Shown: positions 1-5,271 of the stretch, in pieces | Numbering within the stretch: the first letter of the stretch is position 1 | Layout of the letters: each line of letters opens with the position of its first letter | NCBI GenBank assembly: GCA_025455125.1 | Contig: JALONE010000187.1 | Coordinates: 1 to 5,398, forward strand | Direction of reading: 5' to 3' | DNA: 5,398 nt | Origin: Bacteroidota bacterium | GTDB lineage: Bacteria > Bacteroidota > Ignavibacteria > UBA10030 | Program-made: the position numbers and the translations under genes | The notes under the pieces: model-generated | What the model was told of the DNA's origin: nothing | Databases searched by the model: none | Seen by the model: only the letters and a program-made list of their open reading frames with translations

Positions 1-131
1 TCACCGACACACGCAACGACCGTCCGACGTTCGCCGTAGATGGGGTGGGTCTGATAGCCGAGTTGGCGAACCTTGTCCAGAACGTGTTCGATCTGGGGCT
101 TCGTCGCCCCGTCTTTCATGACGATGATCAT
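1..131 (-). CDS. aroF: 3-deoxy-7-phosphoheptulonate (DAHP) synthase, N-terminal fragment
   Basis: This is the start of a gene cut by the left window edge; 43 codons are visible. The protein begins MIIVMKDGATKPQIEHVLDK and continues to GERRTVVACVG. This matches the ferredoxin-like N-terminal regulatory domain of the Thermotoga-type (type I beta) DAHP synthases, which typically begin MIIVMKPGAT and reach an ER-T-hydrophobic-GV-G strand around residue 40. The full enzyme condenses phosphoenolpyruvate with erythrose 4-phosphate, the first step of the cytosolic shikimate pathway, and the N-terminal domain usually carries feedback control. The catalytic barrel is outside the window, so the assignment rests on this domain alone. 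The ATG at 131-129 is preceded by AGGAAAG at a workable distance. The gene follows ilvC by 84 bases on the same strand, so it may be the last or a later gene of the same transcript. Other ACT-like or P-II-like small domains are less likely. Confidence 0.8.
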   Translation of the reverse strand, partial: MIIVMKDGATKPQIEHVLDKVRQLGYQTHPIYGERRTVVACVG

Positions 132-134
132 ACC

Positions 135-154
135 AAACTTTCCTGCCAAAGTTT
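135..154 (-). promoter_or_regulatory. Hairpin over the aroF ribosome binding site
   Basis: On the minus strand AAACTTT, GGCAGG, AAAGTTT form a perfect 7-bp stem with a 6-base loop, ending three bases before the aroF ATG. The Shine-Dalgarno-like AGGAAAG straddles the loop and the 3' arm. The inverted repeat is seen directly. A role in slowing or tuning translation is inference. The stem is AT-rich and weak, and it lacks the U-tract expected of a terminator. Confidence 0.4.
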
Positions 155-215
155 AGAAGAGTATCACGCGAAGCGCGCAAAGGGAGCAGCGTGCGCAAAT
201 GAGCAATCTGGATTA

Positions 216-1277
216 CTACAAGCGCTTCGGTTCATTCTCCGGGCGAAGGGAACGGACCACAGTTCCTGTCTGCCACATTTCGGAGTTCTTCCATTCGTCC
301 AGCTCCGCCTGGAGCTTCTGACGATAGTCAGCGGCACTGCACGTGTCAAGCACGCGTCGTGTCTCCACACCCTGCTGAACATCCCGATAGAGGAGTTCGA
401 AGAGGGGCCGGGTCGCCGTTTCAAAGCGCTTGGCCCAATCGAGTGCCCCGCGTTGCGCGGTCGTGCTGCACGCGCCGAACATCCAGTCCATGCCGTGCTT
501 CCCGATGAGGGGATACAAGCTTTGCGTCGCCTCTTCCACTGTTTCGTTGAACGCCTCACTCGGGGAATGTCCCATCGATCGCAGGACATCGTATTGTGCC
601 TTCATGAGACCGGCGATCGCTCCCATGAGCACGCCTCGTTCTCCGGTCAAATCGCTCAACACTTCGCGTTCAAAAGTCGTTTCGAAGAGATAGCCTGACC
701 CGATGGCGATGCCCAACGCCAACGTCCGTTCCTTGGCCCGGCCGGTCGTATCCTGATAGACGGCATAACTTGCGTTGATTCCGCTTCCCGCAAGGTAGTT
801 GGTACGGACGGTCCGACCCGACCCTTTCGGCGCCACGAGGACAACATCGACATCCGCCGGAGGCACGACGCCGGTTTGGTCCTTGAAGACCACCGCGAAG
901 CCGTGGGAGAAGTAGAGGGCCTGGCCTTTGCGCAGAGATGCCTTCACCGTCGGCCACATTTCTTTCTGTCCTGCATCTGAAAGCAGGTACTGCACGACGG
1001 TTGCCTTCCTGATGGCTTCTTCGATGCTCGGAAAGAGGTTCTTCCCCTCTACCCAACCATCCCGGATGGCGTCACTCCATCCACTTCCCCCTTTCCGCTG
1101 TCCTACAATAACGTTGATGCCGTTGTCGCGCAGGTTGAGTGACTGTCCGTAGCCTTGCGGTCCGTACCCAATGATCGCAACCACCTCATCCTTGAGGACT
1201 CTTTTCGCTTTCGAGAGAGGAAACTCTTCGCGCGTGACGACCTCTTCTGCAACACCGCCAAATGTGATCTTCGCCAT
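216..1277 (-). CDS. ilvC: Ketol-acid reductoisomerase (KARI), short form of the Bacteroidota kind
   Basis: IlvC carries out the Mg-dependent isomerisation and NAD(P)H-dependent reduction of 2-acetolactate and 2-aceto-2-hydroxybutyrate in valine, leucine and isoleucine synthesis. The protein has 353 residues. An N-terminal Rossmann domain carries GYGPQGYGQ at 37-45 and the cofactor-selecting loop GQRKGGSG at 59-66; the basic and serine residues there suit NADPH, which is inference. H125 (SHGF) and K151 (APKGSG) are catalytic. The C-terminal knotted helical domain shows the metal ligands D209 and E213 (SDLTGER) and E245 and E249 (NETVEE), plus the substrate serine S271 (CSTTAQRG). The start MAKITFGGVAEEVV and the end EMWQTGTVVRSLRPEN closely resemble the KARI sequences I know from Bacteroidota, which differ from classic 330-residue and E. 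coli-type 490-residue forms. The gene looks complete. AGGAGA precedes the ATG by 10 bases, and the gene begins 50 bases after ilvE ends. Confidence 0.96.
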   Translation of the reverse strand: MAKITFGGVAEEVVTREEFPLSKAKRVLKDEVVAIIGYGPQGYGQSLNLRDNGINVIVGQRKGGSGWSDAIRDGWVEGKNLFPSIEEAIRKATVVQYLLSDAGQKEMWPTVKASLRKGQALYFSHGFAVVFKDQTGVVPPADVDVVLVAPKGSGRTVRTNYLAGSGINASYAVYQDTTGRAKERTLALGIAIGSGYLFETTFEREVLSDLTGERGVLMGAIAGLMKAQYDVLRSMGHSPSEAFNETVEEATQSLYPLIGKHGMDWMFGACSTTAQRGALDWAKRFETATRPLFELLYRDVQQGVETRRVLDTCSAADYRQKLQAELDEWKNSEMWQTGTVVRSLRPENEPKRL

Positions 1278-1327
1278 AATTCTGTCATCTCCTGATAGTC
1301 AAGGGTTTATCAAATTCGTTGCTTCTA

Positions 1328-2281
1328 TCATGCAGAGCCCGTGCGCCGGTACGCAGATGGTTCCACGACATAATCGAGCCATTCGTTCGAGAACTTGTGT
1401 CGTCCATGGATGGCCGCGTGGAATTCCTTCTGAAGCTTTCGCGTGATCGTTCCGGTTGAACCGTTCCCGATCGTTCGAAAATCGATCTCACGAAGCCCGA
1501 TGCATTCCGCGGCGGTTCCACAGACGAATACTTCATCGGCGGTGTACAGCTGATCGCGCGAGATGGGCCTTTCCTGGACTTCGAATCCGCAGTCGCGCGC
1601 AATGGCGACGAGCGAAGATCGCGTGATCCCCTCAAGGATGGGGGCGAGGTCCGGCGTGTAGATGACGCCGTTCTTGACGATGAACAGGTTCTCCCCTGTG
1701 CACTCTGCGACGTAGCCCTCGGGATCGAGCAAGATCGCTTCCTCGAATCCCAGCCGGACCGATTCCGTTTTTGCCAGAAAGCTGTTGACGTAGTTCCCCG
1801 AGATCTTTGCCTTCGTCATCATCACGTTCGGATGATGGCGCGTGAAGGACGCGATATTCGCCCGAACACCGTGTTCCAGCGCTTCCTTGCCGAGGTAGTT
1901 CGTCCACTCCCACGCGGCGATTCCCACCGCCGGCTTGCCGCCGTCGACATTCAGGTTCCACCCGCCGTCAGCCAGAAAAATGAGCGGACGAATATAGCAC
2001 TCCGTGAACTCATTTGCACGAACCACTTCTTTCACCGCATCAGCAAGGTGTTCCGCGGAGTACGGGAGTGAACGGAATCCGACAATGTGCGCGGATTCCA
2101 CAAGCCGTTTCGCGTGCTCCTTCAGTCGAAAGACCGCCGGGCCGTGATCCGTCGCATAGCTGCGAATCCCTTCGAACACCCCGAGGCCGTAATGCAGCGC
2201 CGGCGTGAGAAAGTGGACCGTGGCCTGCTCAAAGGGCACCAGCGCGCCATTCATCCATACGAACTGCGACTTCATCGCCAT
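1328..2281 (-). CDS. ilvE: Branched-chain amino acid aminotransferase
   Basis: This PLP-dependent class IV aminotransferase transfers amino groups between glutamate and the keto acids of leucine, valine and isoleucine. It has 317 residues, near the 309 of E. coli IlvE. The N-terminal segment FVWMNGALVPFEQATVHFLT leads into the family motif ALHYGLGVFEGIRSY at 28-42. RPLIFLADGG lies at 98-107. The PLP-binding lysine is K159, in AKISGNYVNSFLAKTES. ECTGENLF at 193-200 supplies the conserved glutamate, and LEGITRSS and ADEVFVCGTAAE are the usual C-terminal PLP-phosphate motifs. GAGAGGA lies seven bases before the ATG at 2281, and homology begins within the first few residues, so the start is firm. 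As a result its first 53 bases overlap the 3' end of leuB in another frame. The residues fit a branched-chain enzyme better than D-alanine aminotransferase or aminodeoxychorismate lyase, and the neighbours agree. Some activity on aromatic keto acids is possible. Confidence 0.96.
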   Translation of the reverse strand: MAMKSQFVWMNGALVPFEQATVHFLTPALHYGLGVFEGIRSYATDHGPAVFRLKEHAKRLVESAHIVGFRSLPYSAEHLADAVKEVVRANEFTECYIRPLIFLADGGWNLNVDGGKPAVGIAAWEWTNYLGKEALEHGVRANIASFTRHHPNVMMTKAKISGNYVNSFLAKTESVRLGFEEAILLDPEGYVAECTGENLFIVKNGVIYTPDLAPILEGITRSSLVAIARDCGFEVQERPISRDQLYTADEVFVCGTAAECIGLREIDFRTIGNGSTGTITRKLQKEFHAAIHGRHKFSNEWLDYVVEPSAYRRTGSA

Positions 2282-3365
2282 ACTGTATTCCTCTCACCAT
2301 GATCAACCGTGATATGATCTCTGTCGTCATCTCCTGTGTCCCCATTCGGCCGCCCAGATCCTTCGTCCGGCATCCATCAAGGATCGTACGGTGCACGGCC
2401 GTTTCGATCGCACGCGCCTCCCGCTCAAGCTGGAATGAATAGCGAAGCATCATCGCCACGCTCAAGATCGTCCCAATGGGATTGGCGATCCCCTTGCCGG
2501 CGATGTCGGGCGCGGAACCATGGATCGGCTCATACAGCCCGACCGTTCCCGCGCCGAGCGATGCCGAGGGAAGCATGCCCATCGAGCCGGCAAGCACTGA
2601 CGCTTCATCGGTCAGGATGTCGCCGAACATGTTCTCGGTCACGACGACGTCGAAATCTGCGGGCGAGGTGATGAGACGCATGGACGCCGTATCGACGAGC
2701 ATATGGTGCAGCGTGACCTCCGGATGCTTCTTCGCGGTCTCCGTCGCGATAGATCGCCAAAGGCGAGAGCTTTCGAGCACATTCGCTTTGTCGACCGAGG
2801 TCACCTTCTTCCGTCGTCCTTCGGCGAGACGAAACGCAAGCGTCATGATCCGCTCGATCTCATCTTCATGGTATTCAAGCGTGTCAACCGCGCGCGTCTT
2901 CCCCCCTTCCACGAAGCGGCCCTTTGGCTGACCAAAATAGAGCCCTCCCGTCAATTCGCGCACCACGATCAGATCGACGCCGCGCAGAAGCTCAGGTCTC
3001 AGCGGCGATGCATTCATAAGCGCGGGATAGGGCTTGACGGGCCGGAGGTTCCCGAACACACCCAATCCCTTCCGGAGTGCCAGCAGTCCTTGCTCCGGTC
3101 GGACCGGGGCATTCGGGTCGTCCCATTTCGGTCCGCCAACGGCGCCAAGCAGGACGGCGTCTGCCCGCGCGCAGGCCTCAAGCGCTTCATCCGTCAGCGC
3201 CGTCGTATGCGCCTCGATCGAACAACCTCCGATCAGATGCCTCGTATACGTGACGCGATGTCCGTACATCTGCGTCACGGCGTCGAGCACGCGGATGGCG
3301 GCGTCCGTGACCTCCGGTCCGATCCCGTCTCCCGGGAGCACTGCGATCGTTGCTTCCATATTCAT
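2229..3365 (-). CDS. leuB: 3-isopropylmalate dehydrogenase with extended C-terminus
   Basis: LeuB oxidises and decarboxylates (2R,3S)-3-isopropylmalate with NAD to give 2-ketoisocaproate, the third step of leucine synthesis. The 378-residue protein shows GDGIGPEV at 12-19, LLGAVGGPKWD at 72-82, the substrate arginines in LRKGLGVFGNLRPVK (97-111) and VVREL (134-138), catalytic Y143 (GLYFG) and K193 (VDKANVL), the metal aspartates D225, D249 and D253, and the NAD-binding loop EPIHGSAPDIAGKGIANP at 279-296. Family members normally end near residue 354 here (TTEIISRL). This one runs on for about 24 residues, most of them encoded inside the start of ilvE. The first ATG overlaps the leuD stop as ATGA; a second ATG two codons on is also possible. 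The overlap implies coupled translation with leuD. The enzyme core appears intact; the tail may reflect loss of an earlier stop codon. Confidence 0.96.
   Translation of the reverse strand: MNMEATIAVLPGDGIGPEVTDAAIRVLDAVTQMYGHRVTYTRHLIGGCSIEAHTTALTDEALEACARADAVLLGAVGGPKWDDPNAPVRPEQGLLALRKGLGVFGNLRPVKPYPALMNASPLRPELLRGVDLIVVRELTGGLYFGQPKGRFVEGGKTRAVDTLEYHEDEIERIMTLAFRLAEGRRKKVTSVDKANVLESSRLWRSIATETAKKHPEVTLHHMLVDTASMRLITSPADFDVVVTENMFGDILTDEASVLAGSMGMLPSASLGAGTVGLYEPIHGSAPDIAGKGIANPIGTILSVAMMLRYSFQLEREARAIETAVHRTILDGCRTKDLGGRMGTQEMTTEIISRLIMVRGIQYGDEVAVRMDEWRAGAL
2289..2295 (-). promoter_or_regulatory. ilvE ribosome binding site inside leuB
   Basis: On the minus strand GAGAGGA lies seven bases before the ilvE ATG. 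It sits within the leuB reading frame about 60 bases before the leuB stop. It fixes the ilvE start and therefore supports the long leuB-ilvE overlap. Confidence 0.7.
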
Positions 3366-3973
3366 ATCTCTGTCGTTGAATGTTGCCTGATATGCGCTGC
3401 TTCGTATGCACCGATTGCGGCCTCGACATTGCGCAAGTATTCGAGTTCATCGACGCCATTCAGAAGACAGAATTTCGAGAATGGGTCGATCGGGAATTCT
3501 GCGACGGCCCCCGAGGCGAATTGCACACGCTGTCGTTCGAGGTCGATCGTCACGGTGACGGCGTCCGCGCTCGTGCTCTCCTTCACAAGTTGCCGGTGGT
3601 CGTTCGGAGCAAGGGTCACCGGCAGCAGTCCATTCTTCATCGCATTGCTTCGGAAGATGTCTGCGAACGAGGTACTGATCACCGCTTGAAAGCCAAATGC
3701 TGTGAGCGCCCACGGTGCGTGTTCCCGTGAGGACCCGCATCCGAAATTGTCCCCTGCGAGCAGGATTCGCGCTCCACGATACTTGACATCATTCAGCGGG
3801 AAATCGCTCTTCTGCGAACCATCCGATTCATATCGCCAGTCGGCGAAAAGCTTTTCGCCGAAACCCTGTTTGTCGGTCGCCTTCAAGAAACGAGCCGGAA
3901 TGATCTGGTCCGTGTCGATGTTGTCGACCAGCAGTGGCACGACGCGCGAGGTGATTGTTTTGATCTGCGCCAT
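3362..3973 (-). CDS. leuD: 3-isopropylmalate dehydratase, small subunit
   Basis: LeuD is the swivel-domain subunit of isopropylmalate isomerase. With the iron-sulfur subunit LeuC it converts 2-isopropylmalate to 3-isopropylmalate, the second step of leucine synthesis. The 203 residues match the usual bacterial length of about 200. The N-terminus holds DNIDTDQIIPARFLK at 17-31, and the signature GDNFGCGSSREHAPWAL is at 74-90. In that signature S81, S82 and R83 correspond to the substrate-binding Ser-Ser-Arg of aconitase. FADIFRSNAMKNGLLP at 103-118 and a C-terminal FSKFCLLNGVDELEYL at 165-180 are also typical. It starts nine bases after the leuC stop, with AAGGA overlapping that stop codon, and its own stop overlaps the leuB start by four bases. 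No residues appear to be missing, in contrast to its partner LeuC. Confidence 0.97.
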   Translation of the reverse strand: MAQIKTITSRVVPLLVDNIDTDQIIPARFLKATDKQGFGEKLFADWRYESDGSQKSDFPLNDVKYRGARILLAGDNFGCGSSREHAPWALTAFGFQAVISTSFADIFRSNAMKNGLLPVTLAPNDHRQLVKESTSADAVTVTIDLERQRVQFASGAVAEFPIDPFSKFCLLNGVDELEYLRNVEAAIGAYEAAHIRQHSTTEI

Positions 3974-3979
3974 AGAGTA

Positions 3980-3984
3980 TCCTT
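3980..3984 (-). promoter_or_regulatory. leuD ribosome binding site overlapping the leuC stop
   Basis: The minus-strand sequence TAAGGATACTCTATG contains the leuC stop TAA, a Shine-Dalgarno AAGGA sharing two bases with it, and the leuD ATG six bases later. This arrangement points to translational coupling between the two subunits of the same enzyme. Confidence 0.7.
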
Positions 3985-5158
3985 ATGGATGAAGCAACGT
4001 TCGGACATCGGTGATCGATCCGGTGACCGCAGTGGCGGCAGCGGTGAGCGGAGATGCGAGGAATGTGCGTCCTCCCTTTCCCTGGCGCCCTTCGAAATTC
4101 CGATTGCTCGTCGAGACCGCATATTGCCCAGCGCTGATCTCATCGCCGTTCATTGCGATGCACATGGAACAGCCCGACTCGCGCCATTCCGCTCCAGCCT
4201 TCTTGAACACTGCTTCACGAAGGTCGGAAATGCGCGAGTTCGTGCAGCTTCCGATGAAGACCACATCGACCGGCTTGTTCAGCAGCGCTTCGCCGGGCTG
4301 GAGTCCCATGTAGCGAAGTGCTTTCTCGAGCGTTGCACGTTCGGACGCATCGGCGACACGGTCGGGATCGGGGACGCGGTCGGTGATCTTCATCCCCATT
4401 CCCGGATTGGTGCCGTACGTGATCATGGGAACAACATCCGATGCATTGAGGATGACCGTGCTATCGTACGATGCTCCGGGATCCGTGGGCAATGCGCTCC
4501 ACGACGCGATCGCACGATCCCATTCCTTCCCCTTCGGCGCACATTCGCGGTCCACGAGATAGGCGTACGTCTTCTCATCGGGCGCGATCATGCCCGCCCG
4601 CGCTCCGCCTTCGATGGACATGTTGCAGATGGTCATGCGTGATTCCATCGAGAGTGCCCGGATGGCTGAGCCCGTGTATTCGATCACGTGTCCCGTCCCA
4701 CCGCCGACGCCGATCTTCGCAAGCAACGCAAGGATGATATCCTTTGCGGTTACGCCGACAGTGTGACTGTCCCCGCAGACAATGGTCATGCCGGGCTGCG
4801 TCAATCCGAGTTCCGGTCCGATGACATGTACAATGCCTCGCTGTGCGTGCTGCATCCCGTAGAGACGGATACCGAATTCTGCCGCGTTGGTCTCGAGCTG
4901 TTTCATTTGCGCCGCTGCCTGAGCATCCGTGAGAGGCACGGAGGGATCGGTCGTCGGGATGCTGTGGTCCATCGTCGCAACGGTTCGTTCCGGACGCCGC
5001 ACGCTCAGGTTTCTGCGTCTCAATCCATCAAATGCCTGAGGCGAGGTTACCTCGTGAATGAGATGCAGGTCGATATACAGCACGGCCGGCGAATCCGGCT
5101 CCTGCGCGACGATATGTTGTTCCCACACCTTTTCGAAAAGCGTTCTCGGGATTGCCAT
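3983..5158 (-). CDS. leuC: 3-isopropylmalate dehydratase, large subunit, with two apparent internal deletions
   Basis: LeuC is the aconitase-family subunit that holds a [4Fe-4S] cluster and isomerises isopropylmalate together with LeuD. From the ATG at 5158 it has 391 residues, against 466 in E. coli. Most of it aligns readily: RTLFEKVWEQHIV at 5-17, IDLHLIHEVTSPQAFDGLR at 29-47, MDHSIPTT, GMTIVCGDSHT at 123-133, GGGTGHVIEYTG, FIGSCTNSRI at 301-310, GCSMC at 329-333 and TSNRNFEGRQG. Cluster cysteines C305, C330 and C333 are present. So are the positions I map to aconitase active-site residues: D64, H65, H111, D130, H132, E160, N352, R353 and R358. However, the normally near-invariant block after GDSHT ([19 protein letters not shown] and onward, about 44 residues) and about 35 residues after SDLR (including the VVPGS region) are absent, both in frame. 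An in-frame GTG at 5275 would add 39 residues but runs through a repeat, so the homology-based ATG is preferred although its ribosome site is weak. Activity is uncertain. Confidence 0.92.
   Translation of the reverse strand: MAIPRTLFEKVWEQHIVAQEPDSPAVLYIDLHLIHEVTSPQAFDGLRRRNLSVRRPERTVATMDHSIPTTDPSVPLTDAQAAAQMKQLETNAAEFGIRLYGMQHAQRGIVHVIGPELGLTQPGMTIVCGDSHTVGVTAKDIILALLAKIGVGGGTGHVIEYTGSAIRALSMESRMTICNMSIEGGARAGMIAPDEKTYAYLVDRECAPKGKEWDRAIASWSALPTDPGASYDSTVILNASDVVPMITYGTNPGMGMKITDRVPDPDRVADASERATLEKALRYMGLQPGEALLNKPVDVVFIGSCTNSRISDLREAVFKKAGAEWRESGCSMCIAMNGDEISAGQYAVSTSNRNFEGRQGKGGRTFLASPLTAAATAVTGSITDVRTLLHP
4757..4771. repeat. Short perfect palindrome at the first leuC deletion point
   Basis: GACAGT and ACTGTC flank a 3-base centre, giving a perfect 6-bp inverted repeat. 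It covers the GDSHT codons and the point where about 44 LeuC residues appear to be missing. Part of it is ordinary coding sequence for DSHT, so it could be coincidence or the trace of a deletion helped by a hairpin. Confidence 0.35.
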
Positions 5159-5174
5159 GTGGAAAATGTCTCTG

Positions 5175-5207
5175 CTGTGAATTGGTGAATATGACGCCTG
5201 TGAATTG
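5175..5207. repeat. Pair of 10-bp direct repeats before leuC
   Basis: CTGTGAATTG occurs at 5175-5184 and again at 5198-5207 on the plus strand, 23 bases apart start to start, with a further GTGAAT at 5185-5190 between them. The copies are exact. They lie 17 to 49 bases before the leuC ATG, where an operator would make sense, but no known binding motif is recognised and the function is unknown. Confidence 0.4.
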
Positions 5208-5227
5208 CTTTCCATGTTCTCGCGGCC

Positions 5228-5254
5228 GTCATCGTGAGCTTGTCGAACGATGAC
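5228..5254. repeat. Palindromic dispersed-type repeat (GAGCTTGTCGA core)
   Basis: The arms GTCATCGT (5228-5235) and ACGATGAC (5247-5254) are exact reverse complements around the 11-base centre GAGCTTGTCGA. The centre and outer GTCAT/ATGAC match a repetitive palindrome I recall from many environmental bacterial genomes, whose common form has GTCATCCT and AGGATGAC arms. Here both arms carry the paired change CCT to CGT and AGG to ACG, so the stem is kept. It lies 14 bases past the leuA stop and could form an RNA hairpin between the two genes. Confidence 0.75.
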
Positions 5255-5271
5255 CGTCCTTCTGGATGTTC

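Larger units (their letters stand above)
5159..5271 (-). other. leuA-leuC intergenic stretch with repeats
   Basis: This 113-base gap is the longest in the window. Next to leuA it holds a palindromic dispersed-type repeat (5228-5254). Next to leuC it holds two 10-bp direct repeats (5175-5184 and 5198-5207). One frame stays open throughout and joins leuC, but its translation (residues such as RQAHDDGREN) is not LeuC-like. No convincing promoter or terminator with a U-tract is visible. Confidence 0.6.

Noticed and set aside
132..215. Terminator after ilvC
   Set aside because: The only clear stem is AT-rich, sits at the aroF start and has no U-tract after it.
45..698. 217-codon plus-strand open frame
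   Set aside because: It is antisense to ilvC and aroF, has no family resemblance, and is explained by the codon bias of the high-GC minus-strand genes.
1278..1327. Promoter in the ilvE-ilvC gap
   Set aside because: TTGACT is present on the minus strand, but no good -10 box follows at the right distance before the ilvC start.
2703..3689. 328-codon plus-strand open frame
   Set aside because: It lies antisense to leuB and leuD, which are clear conserved genes. Its translation is arginine-rich with no recognisable motif, and it spans two opposite-strand genes.
3989..4642. 217-codon plus-strand open frame antisense to leuC
   Set aside because: There is no motif, the composition is arginine-rich, and the opposite strand encodes conserved LeuC residues throughout.
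3983..5158. leuC as a frameshifted pseudogene
   Set aside because: There is no stop or frameshift. Both missing blocks are in frame, so it is reported as a coding gene with internal gaps rather than a pseudogene.
5159..5271. CRISPR or riboswitch in the leuA-leuC gap
   Set aside because: There are only two short direct repeats and one palindrome, with no repeat-spacer pattern and no recognisable riboswitch core.
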